Shown: piece by piece, positions 1-12,165 of the stretch | Layout: every line of letters starts with the position of its first letter | Numbering within the stretch: the first letter of the stretch is position 1 | Source of the DNA: Gyrodactylus bullatarudis | Lineage: Eukaryota; Platyhelminthes; Monogenea; Gyrodactylidea; Gyrodactylidae | Assembly (NCBI GenBank): GCA_012064415.1 | Contig: SSNU01000043.1 | Span: 103,538-150,334 of the forward strand | Reading direction: 5' to 3' | Length of the DNA stretch: 46,797 nt | Made by a program: the position numbers and the translations under genes | The notes under the pieces: generated by a model | What the model saw: only the letters and a program-made list of their open reading frames with translations | What the model was told of the DNA's origin: nothing | Database searches by the model: none

Positions 1-775
1 CCCTATCTGGCTCAGGAGGCTCTCTAGCTCGGTGATTCTCTATAACACTTATAAGCCACAAGATGATTCTCCAACTTATAGTACCAGAAATTCCAGAAAA
101 TATTCAATTCTCCTTGGTAACATCCTCCCCCTCCAAGCCAGGTTTAAACTTGTAATTTAAAACATCCCCTGCACATCCATTAAATTCTCATGTGCTTTCC
201 TCCAAAGTCTCATTCCAGAGGATGAAGACCTGTTCAGAAATTATTTTGCTTAATTCTGTCTTTTATTTATATATTTTATATCAGATTAATAAATTCATTT
301 CTATTCTAAAATAACATAACTCTCCTAAATTAAAAGTAGAATTAATAATGTTACATAGAATTAACTTCTGACGTGTTAAATTATCAATATGGCTTTGCAA
401 ATTAATTAAATTAAATTTTCTATTTTGAATTTTTTTAATAAATTAACAAGAGAGTAAAGTTGTAAATCGTATTAGGTTCCATTGTAAATTAGTTTAAATC
501 TTTAAAACATAAGTGTGATTTTCAAAATTTTTCAATTTTTTTATTTTCAACTTCACATTAATAAATATCTACATCAAAAGCTGGTATCTTGGAATATTTG
601 TGAAAAATATATATATTCCATAATTAAAATGGTTTCCCTTAAGAATATAATCCAGTTATTTTAAATCTTTCCTAAATTATGCTAATAGTTTATCATTCCG
701 GCTGTGATTTTATTCTATTGACTTCTCAAAACTAACCAGAAATCAAAATTATTCAACAAATACCACAATATTATA
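1..775. other. No intact gene; 50-codon open fragment at the left edge
   Basis: From base 2 to about 151 the plus strand is open and ends in TAA; the frame contains PIWLRRLSSS and ILYNTY. It enters from outside the window, so it could be the end of a gene or of a repeat. A similar peptide and DNA stretch occurs at 17460-17693, which favours a repeated or duplicated fragment. The remainder to 775 is AT-rich with no supported feature. Confidence 0.3.
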
Positions 776-2050
776 ATGATAGTTGGATCAAATACTAATA
801 GAATGGTTCTCTGCAACTGCGAACCCCAACTTCCTCCTAAAATCAAGGAATCTGTGAGTTTTCTTTTTATGCTTTAATTTCAATAATTTAGCCTTTTGAA
901 TAGTTTCTTTATCAATTAATTCTTTCATGTATATATCTCTTTATATGTGATCTTTAGATGTTTCTTATGGTCACCTATTCATTTTATTGATCCTTATGTC
1001 AGAATTTTTCTGAGCATAGGTACTTTCACATACACTGATTTATCACATTCAACTTATTTAGGAGCGCATGCTAATGATTCAGAGATGGGTGAATAACTTA
1101 CCTATGCCATTTATTGTGGAGTTTATTCGTAACTATACTGGTCAAAATGGAAAAGCTAAAACTAAAGAAGAATACGCACAGAATAGTTGTTGTCGCTGTG
1201 GTGCCTTAAATCCATTGCCTCCTCCCATGGGAGATGATCCTGAAATGGTTCCTCCACCAGGTAATTTAATCATAAAAATTACATCATTTATGGTCTGGCT
1301 TATTGATTTCTTTTTTTCAGGTCGGATTTACTCTGCAAGAGCTCCTTTTACCAATGAAGATCATATCATTTTCTCATCTTCTGGTTCTGCTCATCATGTT
1401 CAACAGACAATTCTAAATCAACAAAATCTCATTCAAAAGTTTTACTGTAATCATAATCATCACAGCAATGAGCTCACATCCTGCTCAACTCTACGTCAAC
1501 AGAATAACCAGTTCTCGTGTAATTCCTCAAAATATAACCTGGAAAATAATCATTCGAATCTAAATGATGCCTCAGATTCGATTCATAATCAAAACAGATC
1601 CCTGGTCAATCATCCGCATAATCACCGAAAAAATAATTACTCGGCCAGAAGTAGTCCTTCCCCTCCTAGTCGAAAATATCAAAAACTCAGTATGAATAAA
1701 AAACCATACAAGGGTTAGTTATCAAATCATTAATCTTTTCATTTTATTCGTCAACTTTCATATCTCTAGAAAGTTTAACTAATGAGCAAAGCACAAGTCA
1801 ATTGAATCAATCGAAATTTTTGACCGATAGCCAGAGTAAAGACACGAGACATTTTAATCAACTTGAAACAAAATTGGTTGTTGAATTATTTGAGGACTTT
1901 TTCCATTCTGGGGATTTGCCATCATTAGCTGAGGTTCGCACTCGAATTGCTTCTACTCTACTTGTACAAACACGTTCTGCAGTTAGTGTGCGGTCAAAAA
2001 TTAAACGGCTTAACTCATCAGGCTCATGGACTCAATACAAAAAAGGTTAA
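776..2050 (+). CDS. Unrecognised basic protein with a helical Myb-like C-terminal region
   Basis: Four-exon model 776-853, 1062-1260, 1321-1713, 1770-2050 (316 aa). All junctions are GT-AG and phases match; the 60-bp intron at 1261-1320 is a multiple of three and stays open, so only the splice signals reveal it. The N-terminus has a cysteine-rich start (CNCEPQLPP), then ERMLMIQRWV and a second cysteine cluster (CCRCG). The middle is rich in Asn, His and Ser and looks disordered. The last 65 residues, ending near VRSKIKRLNSSGSW, look like a compact helical domain with Myb or homeodomain-like spacing; this is an impression, not a family match. I do not recognise the protein. The start at 776 is the first ATG giving the right phase, and a poly(A)-like AATAAA lies near 2363. 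Confidence 0.55.
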
Positions 2051-3038
2051 TGTCTATGTTTTAAAAACTTATTTCCATCAATATTTTTCTTAATAATATC
2101 AATCATGTTTTAAAGATTATTATTTATTGTAATAATTCATCCTGAACAATTCATGAAATTCATCAATGATATTTGTATTTTTTCAATGTTATTAGAATCA
2201 CTTTATCTTGCTGTGATACATATATTTGCAGAACCCTACACCGTAATGAAGAACAACAAGTATTAATAATATTGAAGGCAATTCCAGTTTTTATAAATGT
2301 CTTAGCATTATTGTATTACAAAATTGTATAAATAATATCAATGTAATATTGAAAAAAATTTAATAAAAAACATTTTTTAAGCTCAAAAATAATGAAATTA
2401 AAAAAGTTTTTTCGACAAAATGAGTATTTGGAGACTCAAATTGAGGTTTTCAACGGAAATTTTTTCTACTTGTGAGCATCGAAAATGTTCACTGATAAAA
2501 GGATGATTAATTTGGGAGTTGGTTGAAAACAGTATGGCATGACATGATCTTTAGCAAGAAGTTTTTGATCGATAAGAAGATATCCGCAGCACAATAATAT
2601 AGAGGAATAACTGAGTCAGTATGACTCAGAATTTGAGAGTATTTCTTTTCACATATCTTCAAATCAGGTCATTCGGTAATCAAAGGGCTCTGATAACGTT
2701 GAATATTTTAAAAATATTAACAGATTAGAAATGAAAACCAGACCCAGCCTCTATATATTTTTATGTATTTTTAATCGGTAACAGAGAAATTGGAGAACTT
2801 ACTTGCACACCAAATTTATTTTATGGAGACAAAATTTATAGAGTTTGGGCTTATTAGATAGTCTAAATTAGACTGACATCATTAAATTAAATTATAAGAT
2901 TTGAAATTCAAATATTAGTTTCACTCCTATTAAAACTTTTTTCTGAACTTACAGAAATGCTGTTTATATCCAGATAGATTTCAAATTTTTCGTCAAATTG
3001 ACAAATAATAATAAATTACCTTTAGTAATTCCTAAAAT
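2051..3038. other. AT-rich intergenic region between two plus-strand genes
   Basis: No long frame or recognisable repeat. It contains an AATAAA near 2363, likely the end of the upstream transcript. A pyrimidine-rich stretch ending in AG at 3024-3025 sits 13 bases before the ISY1 start and could be a splice acceptor. Confidence 0.4.
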
Positions 3039-5164
3039 ATGGCCCGTAACTCAGAAAAAGCCATGTAAATTTAATAAATAATATTTTAAATTAAGGACTG
3101 CTTTAGCGCGTTGGCGTGCTGCATATGTACATAAATATCGTGACGACAAAAAACGACCCTTCCACACTATTGAATGTGAAGATCTCAAGGATGCCATCAT
3201 TTATCGTAGACAAGTAGTCTTAGAAATGACTAAAGCTATCACTTCTATTCAAAATCGTAAGTTTATCCAGCACATGAACTTATTTATATGTGTACATCAT
3301 TTCAATTTCTACAGCTTCACTCAGTGAGTACAAACTTCGTGATTTAAATGACGAAATCAACAAACTAATCAAAGAAAAAAATAACTGGGAAGATCGAATC
3401 GTACAGTTAGGTGGTCCGGACTATAAAGAAGATGCACCTAAGCTTTTTGAAAAAGATGGTAAAGAAGCTCCTGGATATCGGGGATATAGATATTTTGGAG
3501 CTGCAAGAGACTTACCAGGTGTTAGAGAACTCTTTGAAGAGGAACGTGAGTATATTTTAGAGTAACACTATTAAATTTTAAATTATCCTAACAATTTATT
3601 TTAACACTCTCATGATTCAAGTTTATTATAATAATCAGACTATTATGGCATAAGCAATTCTCTGAAGAATCCTTGTCCATATAGAACAATGGATTCTATG
3701 TTAATAATTAGTAATTATTAATTACTATCATCTTTGCTGGGATATGATGGATAGAATTTAAATTTGAATGAGCCAGTATCCTCTTTTCGTCTCTGAGCTT
3801 TCTGATAGTTTAGAAAACTTTGTTATTTTTTGGTATTAAAACATTATGCTCGTTTTTTTGCTGTCACATTCCCACTTAGTATTTCATATCATTTCAGATA
3901 AAAATGATAATTCTTATTGATGGGTTTTTCTTTGCTATATTTTACCAGAAAATGCTGACATTTTTGCTATTCTTTCGAGAAATATGTCCCCCTGTAATGT
4001 AATTAATCAGAAATATTATACTTCTGATACTTGCTTTATGGACAAATTTTTTTTCTTCAACTCTAATTGATTATCTTGCCAAGTATAGCTTTTTTCTTTC
4101 CCTTTTAAGTAATCTTGTTGACGGATTTGAGGAGAGAGTATCGATGATATTGGATTGGAGATTGGGAATTAGAGTAATCCTTAAGAATCGTATTAGGATA
4201 AAATATCGATTTTTTTAAATTTGAAATTATTCATCTTTAATATTATATAGCTCAACCTCCGCCCAGAAAGACGAGAGGAGAACTCATGAAATTCGTTGAT
4301 ATAGCATATTATGGTAATTGTGATGAAGACGACGGTGTTATTATTGGACAGGAATGCATTTATGAAGCAAACGTCATTGAGAAAAAAATATCAGCATGGA
4401 AGCGTAAACATGAAGAAGAGTTGAGCACACAAAGTCAATCAGTGATTTTGTTGAAAAAGAAACAGGAAAAAAATAACCAGGATGTTGACGACATCCATCA
4501 AGACGATGAAAATATTTACGATATTGGTTCTAATGTAAGATTAACTAAAAAAACAACTATTTCATTAAAATATTTTTTTCCAGCCAATAGATGAAGAACT
4601 CAACAGGGCCTATGGAACTTTGGCTAATTCAGAAATTTCAGAGGAGTCGAAACTTGAAAACGACGTTATGCAGAAAGTGAATGAAGATTTACAAGCGGCC
4701 TCTGGTCCAAATGCAGCTCCTATTTCATCGAATTCCAACTTTCTTCCTGCCATTCCCAAAGCTACAATTGCTGATGTTGCCATCTATACCCAGGAACAGG
4801 TTGGTTATTATTCTTTGTCTAAATTATCCAAAGACTTGTCAAATCTTTAATTAATCTAAAATTATGGCTCCTCTTTTAGATTGAAGAGTCTCTTGTTAAT
4901 CAAAAGAAGGAAGAGTTACTCAGAAAATATGTTTCTGTTGAGCTAATGAATACGATATCCGAGGCTAGGACATTGCTTGGCCATGAGACCAAGGAACAGA
5001 GCGATGATAAGCCTAAAGAAGTGTGTGGTGTTGTCGAATCTCTTGTACAAAAGAAGCGAATCATTGATGCTAACAAGGCCTGCACTCAACATCCCCTCTA
5101 TGATGACAGTGCTGATGAGGATCAATATGCTGATGAAGACGATGATATGGAAGATCTTGATTAG
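3039..5164 (+). CDS. ISY1: Pre-mRNA splicing factor ISY1
   Basis: ISY1 is a component of the NineTeen/Prp19-associated complex of the catalytic spliceosome and works in the nucleus. Exons: 3039-3064, 3096-3256, 3315-3545, 4251-4534, 4584-4799, 4880-5164 (400 aa). The family signature is clear: MARNSEKAM at the start, then ALARWRAAYV, DLNDEINKLIKEKNNW, LGGPDYKEDAP, YRYFGAARDLPGVRELF, a PPPRKTRGELM block, and the C-terminal IYTQEQ / NQKKEELLRKYVS / EARTLLG block. The first intron is only 31 bp; its use restores MARNSEKAM-TALARW exactly. At 400 aa the protein is longer than the roughly 285 aa of human ISY1. The extra length is an acidic, Lys-rich insert after the tyrosine-rich DEDDG motif and an acidic tail. 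Identification is strong; the precise donor at 4800 (GTTGGT) is weaker. Confidence 0.93.
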
Positions 5165-5635
5165 ACCTTCTCTAATTTTTATACAATAAATTAAGTCTCT
5201 TTTTTAATGATTAATTCGAAATTTTTCATCATCACAGACATCTCTTTGAGGTTATTTGATTTCTTATTTTCGATGAAAACTACTCGTACAACACTGCTAA
5301 CTAACTGATTATATCAATCCTCCAAAAGTTGCAGTAGAAAATATCACATTCTGTAGTTCTCTTTTTGAATTAAATCAAAGGGAAATGTAAAAAGGTGAAA
5401 TGAAAAACAGTTTCCATGGCAGTAAAAAGTCCATGATGGAACATGAAAAGTTGTTCTAAATCTTAACTCCATGATAATTGAAATGATGTGATGCAAAGTT
5501 AAAAAAAAATTTTGTCTTGATTGATATACAGACAGTAAATGATGTATATTAAATAGCCTAGCAACCTCTAGCACAAGAATATATGAGTAGTATTAAAATT
5601 TGGGAACAGAAATTTCTAGTGTCATAGGAAAAAAC
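5165..5635. other. Intergenic region before the glutamate receptor gene
   Basis: AT-rich with no supported gene; short antisense frames here have no codon pattern or family match. An AATAAA follows the ISY1 stop at about 5186. An AG at 5626-5627 lies 8 bases before the receptor start. Confidence 0.4.
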
Positions 5636-8600
5636 ATGATACTCTTTATCAGGTGCATTTTGCTCCTCTTCAGTTTGGCACCGGGGATCATTGGTCTGAA
5701 CCTGGGAATTATTTATGATGAGAGTGTCTACCTGAGTAAAGTGGAGCTTGAGGCTTTAAAGAAAAACTTGATGGATAATCTGAATCCAATTCTATATGCT
5801 TACTTTGACACGAGCATAGCAAGACAAATTCCAACGGTTAATGCCTCATTTTATTCATTCAATTTGAACTTTTGTAAGGAAGGCATTCGTTAAACTTTGT
5901 TTCTCCTCCTACAGTTTGTAATTTTATTAATGACGGAAATGAAATCGCCATCTCCCTGCTAACTTGCACAAATACGAAAATTCTCGATGAAAAATTGTCA
6001 ACCGGCCAATTGATTCATATTGCACTTCCCGATAGTAGATGTAATCAGAATTACCTGAATCCAAATACAATTCTTTTCGAGTGGGCCGGAGGCAATCTGG
6101 ATTCTATACTCAGTTCCTTCTTCAAGATGCAAAGAATTAGTCATGCTGTGGTTTTTAAGGATAAAAACTCAAGTAGATTAGAAAATGATAGGTCTATTCC
6201 TTAGAAATTTCTGATGTAATCAATCATGATTGGAATGAAAAGAACCTCGATAAAATTCCCATAACAACTTTTGATTTGGAAACTTTGAGTCAATTTCCGG
6301 ATCAACTGAAAATAATCCTCGATAATAATCGACTTTTCATTTTCAAAGCGGAACTACAATCAAGACAAACCCTACTAAATGATGTATGTCTATTGTCTAG
6401 AGTAAATTACATGTAGATTTATCAACTCAACGGGTTTGATCAAACCAAGTTTTGGCTCATCCTCGAAACAGGTGGTATTGCACCAGCGAATATTCGAGAA
6501 CCCTTTCTGGATGTGATCGCGAATAAATCAATTTCTGCTCGATTAAAGCAGCCAAACATTGCTGTCATTACTCCATTTGATAGCCTCGATAGCCAAGATT
6601 GTTCCACTTTTACGAACGAAAAAGATGTCTATTTAAACATGTTCTTTACAAAGGCTATCAACTGTAAATTGGAAAAATATCCAGTAAGAATGCCTATTCT
6701 TTTAAGCTTTTTCTATAGATAAGATTGACAGAATTTTCTGTCATTCCTCTGATCATTTCCGTGTCCTACATCAAAGCAATCCAGAATTCAGTGATTGACC
6801 CCCAGAGCCTACCAGGCAAGAGAGTTTGCAGTAATCTGGCTCCAGTAAAAGCCTGGAATGATCTATTCCTCCTAGTAAAGGATGTGAGTAGTTTGCTTAA
6901 AAAGGTTTATTTTTCAGACAAGATCAGAATTTGGACTCAGCAGCAACCGTTACTTGCATTCATTGAAAACAGACTTTATGAGAAACTCTATTGAATGGGC
7001 TCAAACAGCACAATTTAACTCGAATAGCTCTGAGTTGGTATTGTCAGAATTTGGACAAATTTTGTCACAGAATCCACTTCTCTCTGGACTATATCCGAAT
7101 CAATTTCATACCTTTCACAACAAGACTCTCTTCATTTCAACAGTTACAGTACATAAAAGAAGTTTTTTATCTTTTTTTTGCTAGTTTAAAAACCTTGATT
7201 CCAATCTAATTAGAAGGATTGAAACCCTGTTTAAAAGTGGTGGTTAATAATTAATTTTGAGTTGTAAGATACAAAACTTTAAGTCAGCATAATTTCTTAG
7301 GGATATTTGAGTTATGCGCCAAATGCAAAAATTTGTAGTTCTTGTCAAAAACCAGAATTTGAAAGTTGAAAAAGTAGAAATTTGGCACATTTTTTTCGAA
7401 ATAGGTTAACTAGTCACTTAATTATGGAACTCAAATATGCTTTTTATTTTATTCAGCATTCATACAATAATCATTTAAAGATTTAACTCAGCAAGGCATT
7501 GTGAAATTCTTTTGAGATGTCAAAGATTATTTAAACAAAATTACAAGCGGTTTTACAGTGTTAGTTTTTCGAAAATTTCTTCGAATCTAGCGCACAGCAT
7601 CTAAATCTTGTACAAACATTTTAGAAAAATTCGAGGATATTTTCATCCAGGAAAAATTTTTACTCGTCTCTATTGTAAATTTGACATTTATTAATACTAA
7701 AATCGTCTTTTCGATTAAATCTTGCTTAGAATCCTCCGTTTGTTTCGGGTACCTTTAACCCTGACAACACAGTTAGTAATGTTGTTGGATTCACTCATGA
7801 TATTGTCCTGGAAATGGCAGAAAAGTTGAATTTCATGTAAGTATTTCATGATAGTCAATATACAGTAGAAAAGGTAAAAGAAAAATTCAATTTCTACTGT
7901 TCAATTCTCACAAAATTCCCATCTTCATATTATCAATTATCCTTTTGTTAATGAGGACCAGATTTTTTTTAAATTTGGTTAATATTAATACCTTAGTTGA
8001 CATGATGAAGTTACGAATAAGTAATTCACGTAGTTTTTTTTTCTCCGCAAAGTCAGGAACAATGAAATGAGCCCATGAGTTGTTTTAATAAAATTAATCT
8101 CTGAAAAAATTCAACCTTGCCAAAATTAGATGTTTTGAGTTTTCTTTGGATTTTTGAATAATTCAAATTTTCTTTACAGACCGACCTATATAAACCCAGC
8201 AGATAATCAAACAGGATCTCTAGTTAATGGTAAATGGACAGGCATTGTTGGTGATGTATTGTACAGTGTAAGTTCAGTTACTTTTCCCTCTATCGAGTAT
8301 GAACCTGAGTTCATCACTCTCAGCTAGGGCCGCAAAAATGCATATAAAGCATACTTTAAATTCGAGGTATACTTTTTAATCTAAACTGCTGTTGAGGTAA
8401 AGGCTAAAACGTTGTTAGTGAATATGTGTCATACATTATATTTGGCGTCACACAAATATTAAATGAGTATACAAGTAGTATATGTTTTTATAAAGAAAAT
8501 CGATATTTTATGCGCATATAAAAGAAATTTTAGGTCATATTTTTTTATGCCCTACTCTCAGCTACCCTAGACATTATCAAATTTTTGCTCGTTTTAATTT

Positions 8601-11335
8601 ATTCAGAACCTCCAACATCCAAACTTTTTCAATATATGAATTTTTCATGTGGCATTCGTTCATTGAATGTTTTAAGCCCATATAAACTTGAGATACACCA
8701 CACATTTTTTGAGCACCAATGATTTTCTGAGCATGAAGGGATCTCCATAAAGAATTAGAACTCGAGTGAATATTCAGTGATAAAGCTTCTATTTCACTGG
8801 ATCTCATCAGCTTGATATTTTTGTTAGATTTAAGTATGCGAATTTCTCTCATTGGTTCAAACTGTTTTCAGTGATAATTTGAATCATAGGGGTTTATAAA
8901 ATCCAGATCCACTAAAAAATTGCCCAAGAAATTGACTCTTTTATGATTGTTTTGGATTTTTTATTAATTTTAAATTTTCAAGAGAGCCGAATTTGGAATA
9001 GGACCCATCTCGACAACACCAGCTCGTTCGACAGTAGTCGAATTCATGTCTCCATTCATGAACGATGGTGTCGGAATTCTCATACCAAAGCCATTGGAGA
9101 CTAACAAAATGTTTCGGATGTTGAATCCTTTCCATTGGACTGTTTGGTGTATCCTGATAAGTATACTACTGGTAACTGGTGTTGTTATGTGGCTCATTTC
9201 GTATTTGAGTCCACTCAGTGCTTGGAATCTTGGAATTGAAGGAGCTATTTCGGATGAAATTAAAGTGAGAGAGAATATTTGGAGTGTTACCGCTTCGATT
9301 CTTCAACAGGGTGAGATCTCAAAAAATAAATCCCCAAACTTCTACCCAGATTACAATAACCAAGCAATATGCGTGTAGTAGGTACATTTTGCTTTATTTT
9401 AAGGATTGAAGGATGCGTTTGAAAATTTATTCAAAAATTCTTAAAAACTTTTGGAAAAGAAGTTAGGTTGGGCTAAAAAGTAGGACTTGAGTTCAAATGA
9501 TTTGAATCAAATCTCTGGTTGATTCAAATTTTTAGGATTTTCTACCTTTTTCGCAAGCAAAAATTTTTTCGGAAATCCTCATCAATTTAGACTACATTAG
9601 ACTGTATTTGGCTTTAAATTTTAAAGTTTAAAATGAAAGTTTACATGTTTTTCAAGGTTTATGATATGAGTCGTATCTTATTTATTATTAGTATCTTATT
9701 TATCAGTATTACTACACTTTATTTCCTGTAAAATTGATAGAGTACCTTTTACCATCTTGATTGCAAGCTAATCATGGGAAAAATGTGATCGAATTTGTGG
9801 CCTTAAAAATCGAAAAAACATTTGTTTCATCACAACGGCGAAACATGCTAACAGTTTTTCTTTAATTATTCAATGTTTTATTAAATATTATTTATTGCAA
9901 GTTTATTGAAAACATTTATCAAGGAACGGAGTTTTATCCGAATGCTCATTCTACAAGAATTGTCCTATGCACTTGGTGGATAATGTGTGTTGTCATAGTG
10001 GCCTCATATCAGGCCGATATGACCTCCTTCTTGACAAGGAAAATATACGAGCCGACAGTTAATTCTCTGACTGATATAGCAAATACAGACATTGTGTTTC
10101 CCATCATCAAGGCTGGAACATCAACGTTGGACTATTTCAGAGTGAGCTAAATCCTAAATCAATTTGAATTTATTTTTTTTATTCACTAGAAACTGATAAT
10201 CATTTTTCTATTATTTACCAAAAAGAATGCTAATGCTGGTAGCATTCCGTATGAAGTCAATAAGAAATTGAATAACATGCCAGTTATTTTGTCAAATGAT
10301 GAAGGACTAGAACTGCTAATTAAAACTAGAAAATATGCAGTGTTTGGAGATCGAACTCAACTCAAGTTAGTAGTTGTCGTAACGAAATATTATTACTTAG
10401 GTATATGAATGTGAAAAATTGTGACAGCACAAGATTATTGCCAGACAACTTTAACATACTTCCAATGGCCTTTCCATTTCGACAAAATACTGAGTACATA
10501 CACGCGTTTGACTTTTAGTAAGTGAAATCCTTTAAATCTCAAAGTACAGTTGAAATTAAGAGACCATGATTACTTTTTTAGTTATCAAGCTCGATATTAT
10601 TATATTATTGCTTTTGATTTTGATGAAGAATACTTTGATTAGATAAAGTGCGCGAAATCATTGGTGGGATTTCTTTTGGAAAACTCTGCGGAAATTTTTA
10701 TAGCTTGATAAATTTGTATTTCGTATTTAAATTGAATTTGCTATCGCCTTATGGCTCAGACAAGCAATATTAAAATTTCCTCTACCTCTACTCGAAGAAT
10801 CTACTCGATATTATAGTGATAATTTCTAGTCGTTATAAATTAGATTTTGATCAAATAAAGTACGCGAAAATTATTGGTGGCAATTCGAATCATCAAAATT
10901 ATTTTTCAGAATACCCCTAACCAAAAGAAATTTTATAGCTTGATAAATTCATATTTCGTATTTACATTGAATTTGCTATCGCCTTATGGCTCAGACAGCA
11001 ATATTATAAAATTACCTCTAATAAACAAGATCATTTTATTTTAATAAAGCATGCTCAAGATGAAGGAAAGTGGGACAATAAATAAACTAGTGGCTAAATG
11101 GTGGAAAAGTGATGTAATATGTTCAGATTCAGCCACTAATGTTGAAACCTTGGATATTGACAGTTGTGGGGGACCTTTTATCCTCTATGGAGTCTTTATT
11201 GTCCTGGCTTTTCTAACACTTTCTCTAGAGATTTTGATCTCAAAGTGGCGAAAGAAGAAAAAAATTGACATGAATAAGCCATTGGAGGAAAATCAATATC
11301 AACAACAAACGAATACCGTCACTAAACAATTTTAA
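5636..11335 (+). CDS. Ionotropic glutamate receptor family channel (iGluR/IR type)
   Basis: Thirteen-exon model: 5636-5873, 5915-6172, 6205-6383, 6417-6683, 6719-6883, 6918-7148, 7730-7836, 8180-8267, 8983-9310, 9924-10141, 10226-10365, 10401-10517, 11050-11335; phases agree throughout, 873 aa, the usual iGluR length. Order: signal peptide (MILFIRCILLLFSL), an amino-terminal domain of about 400 residues, S1 ligand domain (LFISTVTNPPFV; NGKWTGIVGD; FGIGPISTTPARSTVVEF with the ligand-type Arg), M1 (WTVWCILISILLVTGVVMW), pore loop ending SILQQG, M3, S2, and M4 (PFILYGVFIVLAFLTLSLEIL) followed by a short basic cytoplasmic tail. M3 carries SYQADMTSFLT where canonical receptors have SYTANLAAFLT, so it is a divergent member; ligand and subfamily cannot be told by eye. 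Intron sizes are bimodal: several of 32-41 bp and others of 340-715 bp, one holding a retroelement relic. Confidence 0.88.
8760..8870 (-). mobile_element. Relic of a Penelope-like element 3' end inside a receptor intron
   Basis: Read on the minus strand, this stretch matches the 3' part of the element at 11.8-13.7 kb. It shares the run around TTGAACCAAT, then CTGATGAGATCC, GTGAAAT, AAGCTTTATCAC and AATATTCAC. It lies in the 715-bp intron 8268-8982, opposite to the host gene. No coding part of the element is recognisable here; outer limits are uncertain. Confidence 0.6.
8765..8835 (-). ncRNA. Hammerhead-ribozyme-like motif, degenerate stem I
   Basis: On the minus strand the core CUGAUGA (bases 8820-8814) is followed by a short stem II, GAAA, a stem III built on AUAGAAGCUUUAU, then the NUH-type AUC. 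Stem II covaries with the other two copies in the window. Stem I next to the core does not pair well, so this copy is probably inactive. Confidence 0.45.
10630..11030 (+). repeat. Imperfect tandem duplication in the last receptor intron
   Basis: Two diverged units of roughly 160-180 bp, about 10635-10790 and 10848-11025, share runs such as TAAAGTGCGCGAAA versus TAAAGTACGCGAAA, TTTATAGCTTGATAAATT, TTTCGTATTTA and CTATCGCCTTATGGCTCAGACA. Both lie wholly within the 532-bp intron 10518-11049. Spacing is 212 bp at the left ends and 235 bp at the right ends, so indels have occurred since duplication. Confidence 0.75.
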
Positions 11336-11559
11336 CAGTAAAAATTTGTCATGAAATAATTGTCATAACAAAATTACATATCAAACTTTTGATTCATCAG
11401 AATGAATTCATTAAAAACTAAAACAATAAATCTATCCATCAGGCATTCATGCTAGCCTACTTTTCGATTTTACCATTTTTTCTTATTAAGATTTCACTTA
11501 ACTTACTGTTTTCACACTCTATTGACAGAAGCTGTTAGCCTAGGTAAATTGATAAGAAT

Positions 11560-11792
11560 ATTTTTCACATTTTGGAAACGGTTGTCAAATTAGACCCCTT
11601 TTTCGAAACAACTTTTAATTCATTGGTCGAAAATTTCCCGAATTCTTATTGGTCGAGAGAAGTAGAGATTAGAAGAGTGCAAATCCCTTTTGGTCAATTT
11701 TTAATCAATTGATTACTTTGCTTAACCGTAACTGAAAAAAATACCATTTCAAAAGGTGAATTGTCAGTGACAAAGCGGATGAAAATAGAATT
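11560..11792 (+). repeat. 233-bp direct repeat, left copy
   Basis: Identical over 233 bases, as read by eye, to 13713-13945. It flanks the truncated Penelope-like element. It contains two ATTGGTCG boxes (inverted CCAAT-like) and does not encode the element's protein: that frame meets a TGA just inside the right copy. Either a very long target-site duplication or a terminal repeat of the element. Confidence 0.9.
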
Positions 11793-11839
11793 ATCTGTTT
11801 TCAATGAAGAATTCATTGTAAGGATTTAGAAGACAAGTG

Positions 11840-11897
11840 AATATTTAGTGATAAAGCTTATATTTCACCGGATCTCATCAGACTCTTACACCGGCTA
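11840..11897 (-). ncRNA. Hammerhead-ribozyme-like motif of the Penelope-like element
   Basis: On the minus strand: GAGU, core CUGAUGA (11881-11875), stem II GAUCCGGU, GAAA, stem III AUAUAAGCUUUAU, then AUC and ACU. Stem I pairs AGU with ACU next to the core and has possible outer pairs. Stem III contains a self-complementary AAGCUU, which would pair best between two RNA copies. Hammerhead motifs in Penelope-like elements are an established finding; activity of this one is inferred. Confidence 0.65.
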
Positions 11898-12165
11898 GAT
11901 ATATATACAATTTTAAACCAGATAAAATGTTTAATAAAATCCTCTGATTGGTTCAATCGGATTTGAGCACATTGTTTCCTCCTAACGTATCTATCCATCG
12001 TTGGTTGCCCACTTAGACTTTTACGTTTTCTGCCCTTCTTAGTGATTGCAGGTGGAGGTTTCTTACCATTTCTATTTCCGCTAATTACAGGTTGAGAGAT
12101 GGTTAGATTATCAACTTTCGTTGACTTTTCTGAGTTTTCCCTTTTTCTCTCATTTGTACTTGTTA

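Noticed and set aside
4900..5189. Overlapping short frames on both strands over the ISY1 last exon
   Set aside because: They are shadows of the ISY1 exon, which carries the conserved C-terminal motif in its own frame.
8577..8852. 91-codon minus-strand frame in a receptor intron
   Set aside because: It overlaps the retroelement relic and hammerhead-like motif; no protein family resemblance.
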